DNA of 7,513 nucleotides from positions 1 through 7,513 of the forward strand of contig CAKVMU010000077.1 in the NCBI GenBank assembly GCA_934773085.1, given 5' to 3'. The position numbers were made by a program, and so were the translations under genes. The notes below the pieces were generated by a model. It saw nothing but the letters and a program-made list of their open reading frames with translations, ran no database searches and had not been told where the DNA came from. Numbering within the stretch: the stretch's first letter is position 1; every line of letters starts with the position of its first letter. This document shows, one piece after another, positions 1-6,845 of the stretch. Source of the stretch: an uncultured Candidatus Melainabacteria bacterium (GTDB taxonomy: Bacteria; Cyanobacteriota; Vampirovibrionia; Gastranaerophilales; Gastranaerophilaceae).

Positions 1-1983
1 TCTTATTGGTGAAGAACATAGTATTACAGGTTGATTACCTGTCGCAGTAATAGCTTTTTCCAATTCCAAATTCATTCTGTCGAACAATGCTCTCGTGAAA
101 TTAGGATCTAGAGTTACACTTGAGCCATCCGGACTTGCGCCTTTTGCAATTGTATTTTCGACATCAGGAGCAATTGTAATTACGTATAAATCTCCCGTAT
201 CGGCAAGATTTTGTTTGCAAATATTTCTGGACAAAGCTTGTCTTACATGTTCGGTTAAGAAGTTTGGATTTTTATTAATTTTCGATTGCAAGCTAATAGT
301 TTCCAATATTGTTTTCAAATCTCTTACTGCAACACCTTCTTTTAGCAAGTTTTGGATAACGATTTGAACGTCTCCGATAGTAATATCTTTCATTATGTCA
401 TCAACATATTCTTCTGAAACTTCTTTTTTAAGATTATCAATAAGTTGTTGTATATCAAATCTTGAGACAATTTCGTAAGCGCATTTTTTAATTACTTCTG
501 TAATATGAGTTGAAATAACTGCTGATGCGGATACGACTGTATATCCTGACATTTCAGCCAAATCTTTATCTTTTGGCTCAATCCACAAAGCCGGAAGTCC
601 AAAAGCCGGCTCAATAGCGTGAATGCCGTTTATTGTAAGGTTTCCGACAGGGTCACCTGCACACATAGCCAAGTATCTTTCAGGGTAAACTTCGCCTGAC
701 TCAAGAGCAACTCCCTTTAATTTAATTTGATATGAGTTAGGGGAGAGCTGTAAATTGTCTCGAACTCTTATTGACGGTAATACTATACCCAAATCCAGAG
801 CTGTTTGTCTGCGAATTTGCGCAATTCTTTCAAGCAAATCTCCGCCCATTTCAACGTTAAGCAATTGTACAAGCCTGTAGCCTACTTCTATTTCGATTGT
901 ATCGACATTGAGAAGCTCCATAACGCTTTCTTTTGTTGCTTTTGCACGCTTTTCTTTCTTTCCGAGCTTTTCTTGTTGCTCCATTTCAATCTTTTTAGCT
1001 TCTTCTGTTTGAATGTTTTGCGCTTTTTCTTTGCTCTTAAAATAAGCCATTCCGCCAGCTATACTTGCAATTATAAGGAAAGGAGCGGTTGGCATTCCAG
1101 GGATTATCCCCATAAATGTTAATAGACCGGATACTACACCAAGAATTCTTGGGTCAGAAAACATTTCATTCTTGATATCGGCAGAAAGAGATTCATCTTT
1201 GCCTGTAGCTCTTGATACAATCAAACCTGTAGCGGTAGAAATCAAAAGCGCCGGAATTTGAGATACCAGACCATCACCGACTGTTAAGATTGTATATGTG
1301 CCAAGTGCTTGTTGTACGTTCATTCCCAATTGGATAATACCGATTACCAAGCCACCTATAATGTTTACAATAGTAATAACAATTCCGGCTGTGGCATCGC
1401 CTTTTACGAACTTGGAAGCACCATCCATCGTTCCGTAGAAGTCAGTTTCTCTTTCAAGTTTACGGCGTCGTTCTTTTGCCTGTTCTTCGTTTATCAAACC
1501 AGAGTTTAAATCCGCATCAATACTTAATTGTTTACCAGGCATTTTATCCAATGTAAAACGAGCAGATACTTCAGCAACACGGGTAGCACCACCTGTGATA
1601 ACCATAAAGTTGATTAATACTAAGATACAAAATATAACAGCACCGACAACGTAATTACCGCCGACAACAAATTCTCCAAATGCATTAATAACATTACCGG
1701 CTTCACCATGCAATAAAATTAACCTTGTTGAGCTTACGTTCAAGCCAAGTCGGAATAATGTTGCAATCAAAAGTACGGTTGGAAAAGAAGAGTAATCAAG
1801 TGGCTCTTGTGTATATAAGCAAACCAACAGAATAACAACAGCCAAAGAGATGTTTATCGTGAGTAAAATATCTAATAAAGGCGCAGGAAGTGGTATAACC
1901 ATCATGCAGACGATTACAACCAAGCCGATAGCAAGAACAATATCGTTATTTTTTAATAAATTAGATAACTTGGAAAACTCCAT
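1..1983 (-). CDS. flhA: Flagellar export gate protein FlhA, C-terminus cut by window edge
   Basis: FlhA is the largest membrane protein of the flagellar type III export apparatus; it couples proton flow to export and docks chaperone-substrate complexes with its cytoplasmic domain. I translated 661 codons with no stop down to base 1, so the last 30-40 residues expected for this family are outside the window. Residues about 16-314 hold the hydrophobic helices. The FHIPEP signature is at about 141-162 (ARFTLDKMPGKQ then SIDADLNSG), and the motif FVKGDA carries the Asp (D196) that corresponds to the functionally important proton-path Asp. A charged linker spans about 315-355, and the cytoplasmic domain includes VRDLKTILE (553-561) and TEHVRQAL. 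The ATG is 10 bases after the flhB stop, behind a purine-rich AGGCGGAAGAGG. It is the last gene seen of the fliP-Q-R-flhB-flhA operon. Odd: the usual KGxE before RVAEVSARF reads GGAT (131-134). Confidence 0.97.
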   Translation of the reverse strand, partial: MEFSKLSNLLKNNDIVLAIGLVVIVCMMVIPLPAPLLDILLTINISLAVVILLVCLYTQEPLDYSSFPTVLLIATLFRLGLNVSSTRLILLHGEAGNVINAFGEFVVGGNYVVGAVIFCILVLINFMVITGGATRVAEVSARFTLDKMPGKQLSIDADLNSGLINEEQAKERRRKLERETDFYGTMDGASKFVKGDATAGIVITIVNIIGGLVIGIIQLGMNVQQALGTYTILTVGDGLVSQIPALLISTATGLIVSRATGKDESLSADIKNEMFSDPRILGVVSGLLTFMGIIPGMPTAPFLIIASIAGGMAYFKSKEKAQNIQTEEAKKIEMEQQEKLGKKEKRAKATKESVMELLNVDTIEIEVGYRLVQLLNVEMGGDLLERIAQIRRQTALDLGIVLPSIRVRDNLQLSPNSYQIKLKGVALESGEVYPERYLAMCAGDPVGNLTINGIHAIEPAFGLPALWIEPKDKDLAEMSGYTVVSASAVISTHITEVIKKCAYEIVSRFDIQQLIDNLKKEVSEEYVDDIMKDITIGDVQIVIQNLLKEGVAVRDLKTILETISLQSKINKNPNFLTEHVRQALSRNICKQNLADTGDLYVITIAPDVENTIAKGASPDGSSVTLDPNFTRALFDRMNLELEKAITATGNQPVILCSSPIR

Positions 1984-1993
1984 CCTCTTCCGC

Positions 1994-3076
1994 CTATGTT
2001 TCTCCTCTCTTACTATTGTATACGTATGCCAGAATTTCGGCAACAGCTACATACAAGTCTGATGGTATTATACCATCAATTGGTACAGAATTATAGAGGG
2101 CTCTCGCAACCGGTCTGTTTTCAACAATCGGAACATTGTTAGACTTTGCGATTTCTCTGATTTGGAAAGCTAAATAATCAACCCCTTTTGCTACTACAAT
2201 AGGAGCTGGAGCTTTAGTTTTGTCATATTGTATAGCGACCGCATAGTGAGTTGGGTTAGTAACCACAACATCTGCCTGCGGAACTGATGCCATCATCCTT
2301 TGACGAGCCATCTGCATTTGAATAGAACGGATTCTGGCTTTAATTTTAGGGTCCCCTTCTGTATCCTTATGTTCGTCTTTAACCTCTTGTTTTGTCATTT
2401 TAATGGACTTTTCATACTCATATGTTTGATACTTTTTATCCAAATATCCTAAAATAAGCATTGCAAGACACATATTAATAATCATGTTAACGAGAATTGA
2501 GCAGATGATATTGAGTGCAACAGGAATCTCCAACCCAACTAAACCGATTAAATCGCCCTTTCTGCTGTTAACTGCTGAATAACCGCATGCTCCAACAATG
2601 ATAATTTTTAGTATAGATTTTACAAATTCAACCATTGAACGTGGTTGGAAAGGATTAAATACTCTTTTAGCATTGTCAAGCATTCTTTTAGGGCTAAGAT
2701 TTTGCAGATTGAATTTAGCTTTTTCTAGCGCAAAAACTTGTCCTACATCCATTCTTATGACGACTACGGCGAGGATTGCAAGTAGGATTAAAAATGGTAG
2801 TACAATTATTCCCAAATATCTGAAATACGGGTACAATAAACCGACAATGCTTGATGTGTCAATTGAAGCAGGATTAAGATTGGTAAAAGTTTCCTGCATC
2901 ATGCCTATTATTGTTGTGTACATATGTTTTGCAAGAACACCAAGCAAGGCAATTCCGCCCACCATTACAAGTGCGGATTCCATATCTTTACTTTTTGCTA
3001 CATTTCCTCGCTCACGTTCTTTCGTTCGCCGTCGGGTGGTGGCTTCTTCGGTTTTTTCTGCTGCGTCGTTACTCAT
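1994..3076 (-). CDS. flhB: Flagellar export switch protein FlhB
   Basis: FlhB is an inner-membrane component of the flagellar export apparatus that switches substrate specificity from rod/hook to filament proteins after cleaving itself. The 360-residue length equals that of typical Gram-positive FlhB. The N-terminus has the family motif EKTEEAT (7-13) followed by a basic stretch and GNVAKSKD. Four hydrophobic segments lie at about 34-60, 85-108, 153-170 and 183-211. The cytoplasmic part has the autocleavage motif NPTH at 274-277 within VVTNPTHYAVA, and the conserved ENRPVARALY at 319-328, so it should be cleavage-competent. The start ATG is preceded by AGAAGGAAATA, a good ribosome binding site, and lies 16 bases after the fliR stop. 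The stop is 10 bases before flhA. Assignment to the flagellar rather than virulence (YscU/SpaS) branch rests on the FlhA/FliPQR neighbours and is an inference. Confidence 0.97.
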   Translation of the reverse strand: MSNDAAEKTEEATTRRRTKERERGNVAKSKDMESALVMVGGIALLGVLAKHMYTTIIGMMQETFTNLNPASIDTSSIVGLLYPYFRYLGIIVLPFLILLAILAVVVIRMDVGQVFALEKAKFNLQNLSPKRMLDNAKRVFNPFQPRSMVEFVKSILKIIIVGACGYSAVNSRKGDLIGLVGLEIPVALNIICSILVNMIINMCLAMLILGYLDKKYQTYEYEKSIKMTKQEVKDEHKDTEGDPKIKARIRSIQMQMARQRMMASVPQADVVVTNPTHYAVAIQYDKTKAPAPIVVAKGVDYLAFQIREIAKSNNVPIVENRPVARALYNSVPIDGIIPSDLYVAVAEILAYVYNSKRGET

Positions 3077-3092
3077 TATTTCCTTCTGTTAT

Positions 3093-3872
3093 TTAAAATA
3101 TTCCCGCAATTCTCGTTAGGAATTGTTCTACAAGAACTGCAATGTATTCAGCCATAGGTCGCATAAATATCAACGATAATAGTAGACCTAAGTATATTTT
3201 TAATGGCATTGAAACCATAAATATGTTCATTTGAGGCATCATTTTTGAAGTGAAGCCCAATAAAATATCCGTAATAAAAAGTACTCCAAATATTGGGAGT
3301 GCAATGCCTAAACCCACTGCAAACACTTGTCCGGTAATGATGATAATTTGTTCTACAATTGCCGGCGAAAAAGTGATGACATATCCCACCGGCATGCTTT
3401 TGAAGCTGTTGTATACGGCTGCAAACAACCATTGATGTGCGCCGGAAGCTAAGAATATCATGGTTGCGAGATATGTGTAAGCCTGTGTGATTACAGGGGA
3501 TCTGCCACCAGACGTAGGATTCAAAGCTTGGTCTGCGGAAAGTCCCATTTGTATCGCAAAAGTATTTACGCCTAACTCAACCCCAATGAATAGAATGTTT
3601 GCGCAGAAACCTATTGCAAAGCCTATTAAAAATTCTTTAAAAAGTATTAACGTCAAGGCAGGTACTGAGTTTGGAGTTACAAATGAAGAGTTTGTCTGTA
3701 CAATTGGAAATAATATGAATGCAATCACTGCTGCTAACCAAATTTTAACCTGTGTTGGAATTGGATATGTTGAAAATAACGGCGCAGAAGCAAATAATCC
3801 TGACAATCTGGTAAAGATTGCCATGAATAAGATTATGTTCCCGACTGAAAACAACACATCCAGATTAAACAT
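3093..3872 (-). CDS. fliR: Flagellar export gate protein FliR
   Basis: FliR is one subunit of the helical FliP-FliQ-FliR export gate at the centre of the basal-body MS ring. The 259 residues are almost all hydrophobic, fitting the usual length of about 250-265. Conserved features visible are TRLSGLF (21-27) with AP just after, the NPTSGG stretch (118-123) that in this family precedes the cytoplasmic loop, and the C-terminal block PQMNIF (213-218) then MPLKIYLGL (222-230). The ATG shares one base with the fliQ stop (TAATG), with AGGGG inside the end of fliQ as its ribosome binding site, so translation is probably coupled to fliQ. The flhB gene follows after 16 bases. No truncation or frameshift is seen. 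Confidence 0.96.
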   Translation of the reverse strand: MFNLDVLFSVGNIILFMAIFTRLSGLFASAPLFSTYPIPTQVKIWLAAVIAFILFPIVQTNSSFVTPNSVPALTLILFKEFLIGFAIGFCANILFIGVELGVNTFAIQMGLSADQALNPTSGGRSPVITQAYTYLATMIFLASGAHQWLFAAVYNSFKSMPVGYVITFSPAIVEQIIIITGQVFAVGLGIALPIFGVLFITDILLGFTSKMMPQMNIFMVSMPLKIYLGLLLSLIFMRPMAEYIAVLVEQFLTRIAGIF

Positions 3873-3884
3873 TACATTGCCCCT
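3870..3884 (-). promoter_or_regulatory. fliQ/fliR overlap with internal ribosome binding site
   Basis: The fliQ stop TAA and the fliR ATG share one base (TAATG). AGGGG, read on the minus strand at 3884-3880 inside the last fliQ codons, is spaced 7 bases from the fliR ATG. This arrangement suits translational coupling, which would keep the two gate subunits made together; the coupling is inferred. Confidence 0.75.
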
Positions 3885-4144
3885 ATAAGCTGAGGTATTG
3901 TGGACATGAACTCATTAACAGAGGTTATGAAAACACTCATCATCCATGGTAACAAGAATATGAGCAAAAGTACGCAACCAACAATTTTTGGTACAAATGT
4001 CAATGTTGATTCCTGAATCTGAGTAACGGTCTGGAAAATACTTACGATAAGACCTATAATTACACCGACAAGCAGAATCGGTACAGACATTTGTAGCGTT
4101 AAAATAAACATTTTTTGCAGAAGTGTGATGACAATATCTTGCAT
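3872..4144 (-). CDS. fliQ: Flagellar export gate protein FliQ
   Basis: FliQ is a small two-helix membrane subunit; four copies wrap the FliP5-FliR1 core in the export gate. The 90 residues match the family's usual length of about 85-90. Two hydrophobic helical regions lie at about 12-40 and 52-78. The loop between them carries the conserved family pattern GLIVSIFQTVTQIQE (31-45) followed by TLTFVPK (47-53). The ATG is 3 bases after the fliP stop, with GAGG from the end of fliP as ribosome binding site, and its stop overlaps the fliR start by one base. Gene order and spacing are those of the standard fliP-fliQ-fliR block. Confidence 0.96.
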   Translation of the reverse strand: MQDIVITLLQKMFILTLQMSVPILLVGVIIGLIVSIFQTVTQIQESTLTFVPKIVGCVLLLIFLLPWMMSVFITSVNEFMSTIPQLIGAM

Positions 4145-4147
4145 AGC

Positions 4148-4900
4148 CTACCTCACAAAACTTTCTACTAAGGATTTTACAATCAAATACCAACCGTCAA
4201 TCATTACGAACATGATTAATTTAAAAGGCAAAGCAATCATTGTCGGAGGCAAGAACATCATACCCATTGAAACAAGTACTGATGATACGACGATATCTAT
4301 TACTAGAAACGGCAAATACACAACGAAACCAATTGTGAAAGCCGTTTTTAACTCACTTAAAATAAAAGATGGCAATAATACATATGTTGGAACATCTGCT
4401 TTCGTCTTAGGCTTTTCTATTTTTGCCATTCTGACAAATAATGCGAGCTCTTTCTCGTGAGTTTGTTTAAACATAAAGTTTCTGATAGGTTCAATCCCTC
4501 TGTCTAATGCTACCTGCTGCGTAATTTGGTTGTTCATATATGGTTGTAAAGCTTTTTCGTTGATTTCATTGAACGTTGGAGCCATTATGAAAAACGTTAA
4601 AATAAGTGCTAAGCTTGTTAATACTTGGTTCGGAGGTAAATTGCTTGCCCCGATAGCTTGTCTTGCAAGCGATAAAACAACAACCAGTCGAATGAATGAT
4701 GTTGTCATAATTAAGATGCTTGGCGCAAGAGTCAAGATTGTTAACCAGATTAAAATCTGCAAACCGTTAGTGAAGTCCTGAGGTGTATTTGCCGGTTGCA
4801 TACCGATATTAATATTCGGGAATGACATTGCTGCTGCGGACGGCAATACGGTCAAAATAAGTCCGGCGAGTGTATATCCCCACTTTTTAAAATCTCTCAT
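4148..4900 (-). CDS. fliP: Flagellar export gate protein FliP
   Basis: FliP forms the pentameric core of the export gate. The 250 residues begin with a cleavable-looking signal sequence: basic KK, a hydrophobic stretch at 8-20, then SAAA at 21-24. Such a signal is known for FliP. Conserved features are SFIRLVVVLSLAR (68-80), PPNQVL (89-94), LTFFIMAP (101-108) and the C-terminal block with YLPFLVIDIVVSS (195-207), SMGMMFLPP (211-219) and IDGW (234-237). The methionine-rich MGMM region matches the known gasket that seals the pore. The ATG follows AAGGAAA at a slightly long spacing of about 10-11 bases. It is the first gene of the operon here and has its own predicted promoter. No fliO precedes it, although FliO helps FliP assembly in enteric bacteria. 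Confidence 0.97.
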   Translation of the reverse strand: MRDFKKWGYTLAGLILTVLPSAAAMSFPNINIGMQPANTPQDFTNGLQILIWLTILTLAPSILIMTTSFIRLVVVLSLARQAIGASNLPPNQVLTSLALILTFFIMAPTFNEINEKALQPYMNNQITQQVALDRGIEPIRNFMFKQTHEKELALFVRMAKIEKPKTKADVPTYVLLPSFILSELKTAFTIGFVVYLPFLVIDIVVSSVLVSMGMMFLPPTMIALPFKLIMFVMIDGWYLIVKSLVESFVR

Positions 4901-4935
4901 AATTGTGTATTTCCTTAAAAATCAACTATCCGAAA

Positions 4936-4950
4936 AGAAGTCACACTTCT
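4936..4950 (-). repeat. Perfect palindrome in the fliP leader (possible operator)
   Basis: The minus strand reads AGAAGT-GTG-ACTTCT, a perfect 6-base inverted repeat around a 3-base centre. It starts about 11 bases after the predicted -10 hexamer, so it would lie at roughly +4 to +19 of the fliP transcript. It could be an operator for a repressor or a small 5' mRNA hairpin. A short T-rich stretch (TTTTC) follows, but the stem is too weak for a convincing terminator. The structure is seen directly; the role is unknown. Confidence 0.5.
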
Positions 4951-4960
4951 CCCCAATAGT

Positions 4961-4989
4961 ATCATACACTATCTTTCTGCCTCTGCCAA
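4961..4989 (-). promoter_or_regulatory. Sigma-70-type promoter for the fliP-fliQ-fliR-flhB-flhA operon
   Basis: On the minus strand TTGGCA (4989-4984) and TATGAT (4966-4961) are separated by exactly 17 bases. These match the -35 and -10 consensus at 5 of 6 positions each. Transcription would begin near 4954, leaving a leader of about 54 bases before the fliP ATG. No sigma-28 (TAAA/GCCGATAA) or sigma-54 (GG/GC at -24/-12) pattern was seen, which suggests housekeeping-sigma control of this operon. The assignment rests on pattern matching only. Confidence 0.65.
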
Positions 4990-5013
4990 TCTGTTAAGAT
5001 ATATGAATTAATT

Positions 5014-6588
5014 CTATCTGGAAACTCTTAAATGTCTATCGTCGCCTTCGCCAATTGATGTGCTTTGCAGACCATATTGTTCAACAAGTTCGTGTTGCAA
5101 TTTTCTGATTTGAGTGTTTTGAGGTGCAAGCTCAATTACTTCAGCACCGTCCATAACTTGTTTTATAGCTGTCTTCACTTCATCAAGAGCAATCTCTGTA
5201 TCGTCTTGATAACCGGTATCGTTTTCATTGTCGTATGGTCGGATATCTAAAGCATCCTTAAGTACTTTCTGTATCTGGGCCATAGAGTTTGTTTTTACGT
5301 AGAAAATTTGCGCTCTGTATTCTTTTGCTGTATTAAGAATTTTTGCTCCGCCCTTCGCAAAGTTTTTGTGCGCAATCACAATGTCGGCATCTTCTACGTT
5401 TCTTGTTATTTCAAGATTAAAATCTAATCGCTCAATCAATTTCTCAACAATAGTTCTTGATACAGCGTACAGGTAAACTTTTTTCATTGGTTTGTTTTGT
5501 TCGCAATACTTTTGTCGAGAGAATGTAAAGTTCATGCTGTTTTCGTTTGCTTGTTGAACAGGAGCTTGTTCCTGTTTTGCAGGTATATCCTGAACCTTAT
5601 CTGTGTATTCTTTGTCAACTTTTCTGAGTTCCGGACGAATTGGCCATCCTCTTAGGATATAGTCAACAGCTTCTGCAGTGTTTTTGTATACAGCCAAAGT
5701 GTTTCTGTCAATAATCTCTATAACAATGTCAAAAGTCGGTTGTTTTTCCCTCTCAAGAACCGTTTTTTGAGAAGCTCTTCTTTTCGCTTCATCGTCACCA
5801 AGTGTAACTGATTGGATTCCACCGACTAAGTCAGACAATGTTGGGTTTTTAATAAGGCTTTCCAGACTGTTGCCGTGTGCAGTCGCAATGAGCATGACCC
5901 CTCTTTCCGCAATCGTTCTTGCTGCTTGCGCCTCGGCTTCTGTACCGATTTCGTCAACAACGATTACTTCAGGAGTATGATTTTCAACCGCTTCAATCAT
6001 AATATCTTTTTGAAATTCCGGCTGTGGAACTTGCATTCTTCTGGCTGAGCCGATAGCCGGATGAGGAGTGTCTCCGTCACCTGCAATTTCGTTTGATGTA
6101 TCAACGATTACAACACGTTTGCCGAGTTCATCTGCCACAAGTCGTGAAATTTCACGAAGTTTAGTTGTTTTACCTACGCCCGGTCGACCAAGGAACAGAA
6201 TACTTTTGCCTTGTGTACAAATATCTTTTATACAGGAGATTGTTCCTGTGACAACTCTTCCGATACGGCATGTTAAACCTACAATTTTCCCCTGTCTGTT
6301 TCTTATTGCGCTTATTCTGTGCAAAGTTCCGGGGATTCCGGAACGGTTATCGTGGGTGAATTCTTGCAAATGTGAGGTTACAAAATTGATATCCTCATCT
6401 GTTACCCCTTCTGTGCCAAGCTTTTCTATTCGTCCGCCTGCGTGTCGAATCTCTGGAGCTCTTCCGATATCAAGTACAATCTCAATAACATCTTCCAGTC
6501 TGTCGATTGTAAGATTTGATACAACCTTTTGGGGCATAATGGCCATTAATTTTTCAAGGTCATTGTGGAACTGAATACTGCTTGTCAT
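5014..6588 (-). CDS. Ycf45-type P-loop ATPase with C-terminal R3H domain
   Basis: This 524-residue protein matches the cyanobacterial/plastid Ycf45 family, a single-strand nucleic-acid-binding ATPase whose precise job is not established. The SpoIIIAA-like AAA core carries Walker A GRPGVGKTT (134-142), Walker B VIVVDEIG (208-215) and ATAHG (235-239). A Gln/Ala-rich linker (about 335-360) leads to a second alpha/beta domain (about 367-450) like that of cyanobacterial homologues. The R3H domain (about 470-524) has its defining Arg and His at R495 and H499 (RKLQH). All catalytic motifs look intact. The ATG at 6588 is chosen because the following DLEKLMAIMPQ (10-20) resembles the conserved N-terminus. 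Its only Shine-Dalgarno-like match, AAAGG, is about 14 bases away, so initiation looks weak or unusual. A promoter precedes it and fliP follows after 113 bases, so read-through into the flagellar operon is possible. A link to flagella is not shown. Confidence 0.9.
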   Translation of the reverse strand: MTSSIQFHNDLEKLMAIMPQKVVSNLTIDRLEDVIEIVLDIGRAPEIRHAGGRIEKLGTEGVTDEDINFVTSHLQEFTHDNRSGIPGTLHRISAIRNRQGKIVGLTCRIGRVVTGTISCIKDICTQGKSILFLGRPGVGKTTKLREISRLVADELGKRVVIVDTSNEIAGDGDTPHPAIGSARRMQVPQPEFQKDIMIEAVENHTPEVIVVDEIGTEAEAQAARTIAERGVMLIATAHGNSLESLIKNPTLSDLVGGIQSVTLGDDEAKRRASQKTVLEREKQPTFDIVIEIIDRNTLAVYKNTAEAVDYILRGWPIRPELRKVDKEYTDKVQDIPAKQEQAPVQQANENSMNFTFSRQKYCEQNKPMKKVYLYAVSRTIVEKLIERLDFNLEITRNVEDADIVIAHKNFAKGGAKILNTAKEYRAQIFYVKTNSMAQIQKVLKDALDIRPYDNENDTGYQDDTEIALDEVKTAIKQVMDGAEVIELAPQNTQIRKLQHELVEQYGLQSTSIGEGDDRHLRVSR

Positions 6589-6654
6589 CTTATATTAGAA
6601 TGCCTTTCTGCTCGCTCTTCCTGCGGGTAACTATCCTAAGCTGCTCCTACCTAT

Positions 6655-6663
6655 ATTATATCA
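6655..6663 (-). promoter_or_regulatory. Extended -10 promoter for the R3H ATPase gene
   Basis: The minus strand reads TGATATAAT, a perfect extended -10 element (TGnTATAAT). The hexamer 17 bases upstream (TCAAAA) is a poor -35, which fits either an extended -10 promoter or one needing an activator. Predicted transcription start is near 6648, giving a leader of about 60 bases before the ATG at 6588. Confidence 0.65.
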
Positions 6664-6696
6664 TATTTTTACATTCATTTTGAGAGTTTGTCACTA

Positions 6697-6725
6697 ATGT
6701 TAAGAAATATTAAGCAATCTTTAAG
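6697..6725 (-). repeat. Three helically phased CTTAA direct repeats, possible response-regulator site
   Basis: On the minus strand CTTAAAGA (from 6725), CTTAATAT (from 6714) and CTTAACAT (from 6704) begin 11 and 10 bases apart, about one helical turn each. They would lie at roughly -50 to -77 of the ATPase promoter, which has no good -35. Direct repeats at this spacing are typical of OmpR/PhoB-type response regulators. They resemble the cyanobacterial Pho box, in which PyTTAAPyPy(T/A) repeats are separated by 3 bases. The region is AT-rich, so chance is a real alternative. Confidence 0.4.
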
Positions 6726-6770
6726 TGTCTGAAATACGCTTAATGAGCGCTTTTTGAAAATTTTGCTAAT

Positions 6771-6795
6771 AAAAAACGGGGACTTAGCCCCGCTT
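6771..6795 (-). terminator. Intrinsic terminator after the 98-residue gene
   Basis: The minus strand has CGGGG-CTAAGT-CCCCG followed directly by TTTTTT. The stem can extend outward with G-U and A-U pairs (AAG against TTT). It lies about 50 bases after the stop of the 98-residue gene and should separate that transcript from the ATPase promoter downstream. Confidence 0.9.
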
Positions 6796-6845
6796 AAAAT
6801 ACCTTATTCTTTAAATTTTTCTTCTCTCTCTTAATATAACGAGTC

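Noticed and set aside
2598..3119. Open frame of 173 codons on the plus strand
   Set aside because: It lies antisense to flhB, whose motifs and reading frame are clear. It has no recognisable domain or good start site and is a shadow frame.
4125..4460. Open frame of 111 codons on the plus strand
   Set aside because: It is fully antisense to fliP, with no recognisable domain; the fliP frame is strongly conserved.
4932..4950. Terminator between the ATPase gene and fliP
   Set aside because: The hairpin has a 6-pair AU-rich stem and only a short TTTTC tail, and it lies after a good promoter. An operator or leader hairpin is likelier.
4975..4988. Sigma-54-like TGGCA in the fliP upstream region
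   Set aside because: The required TTGC-type -12 element at the right spacing is absent; the same bases fit a sigma-70 -35 better.
6068..6574. Open frame of 168 codons on the plus strand
   Set aside because: It is antisense to the N-terminal half of the R3H ATPase, including its Walker A and conserved regions. No independent evidence for coding.
6738..6757. Possible plus-strand terminator CGCT-TAATG-AGCG followed by a T run
   Set aside because: The stem is only 4 base pairs and no plus-strand gene lies upstream that would need it.
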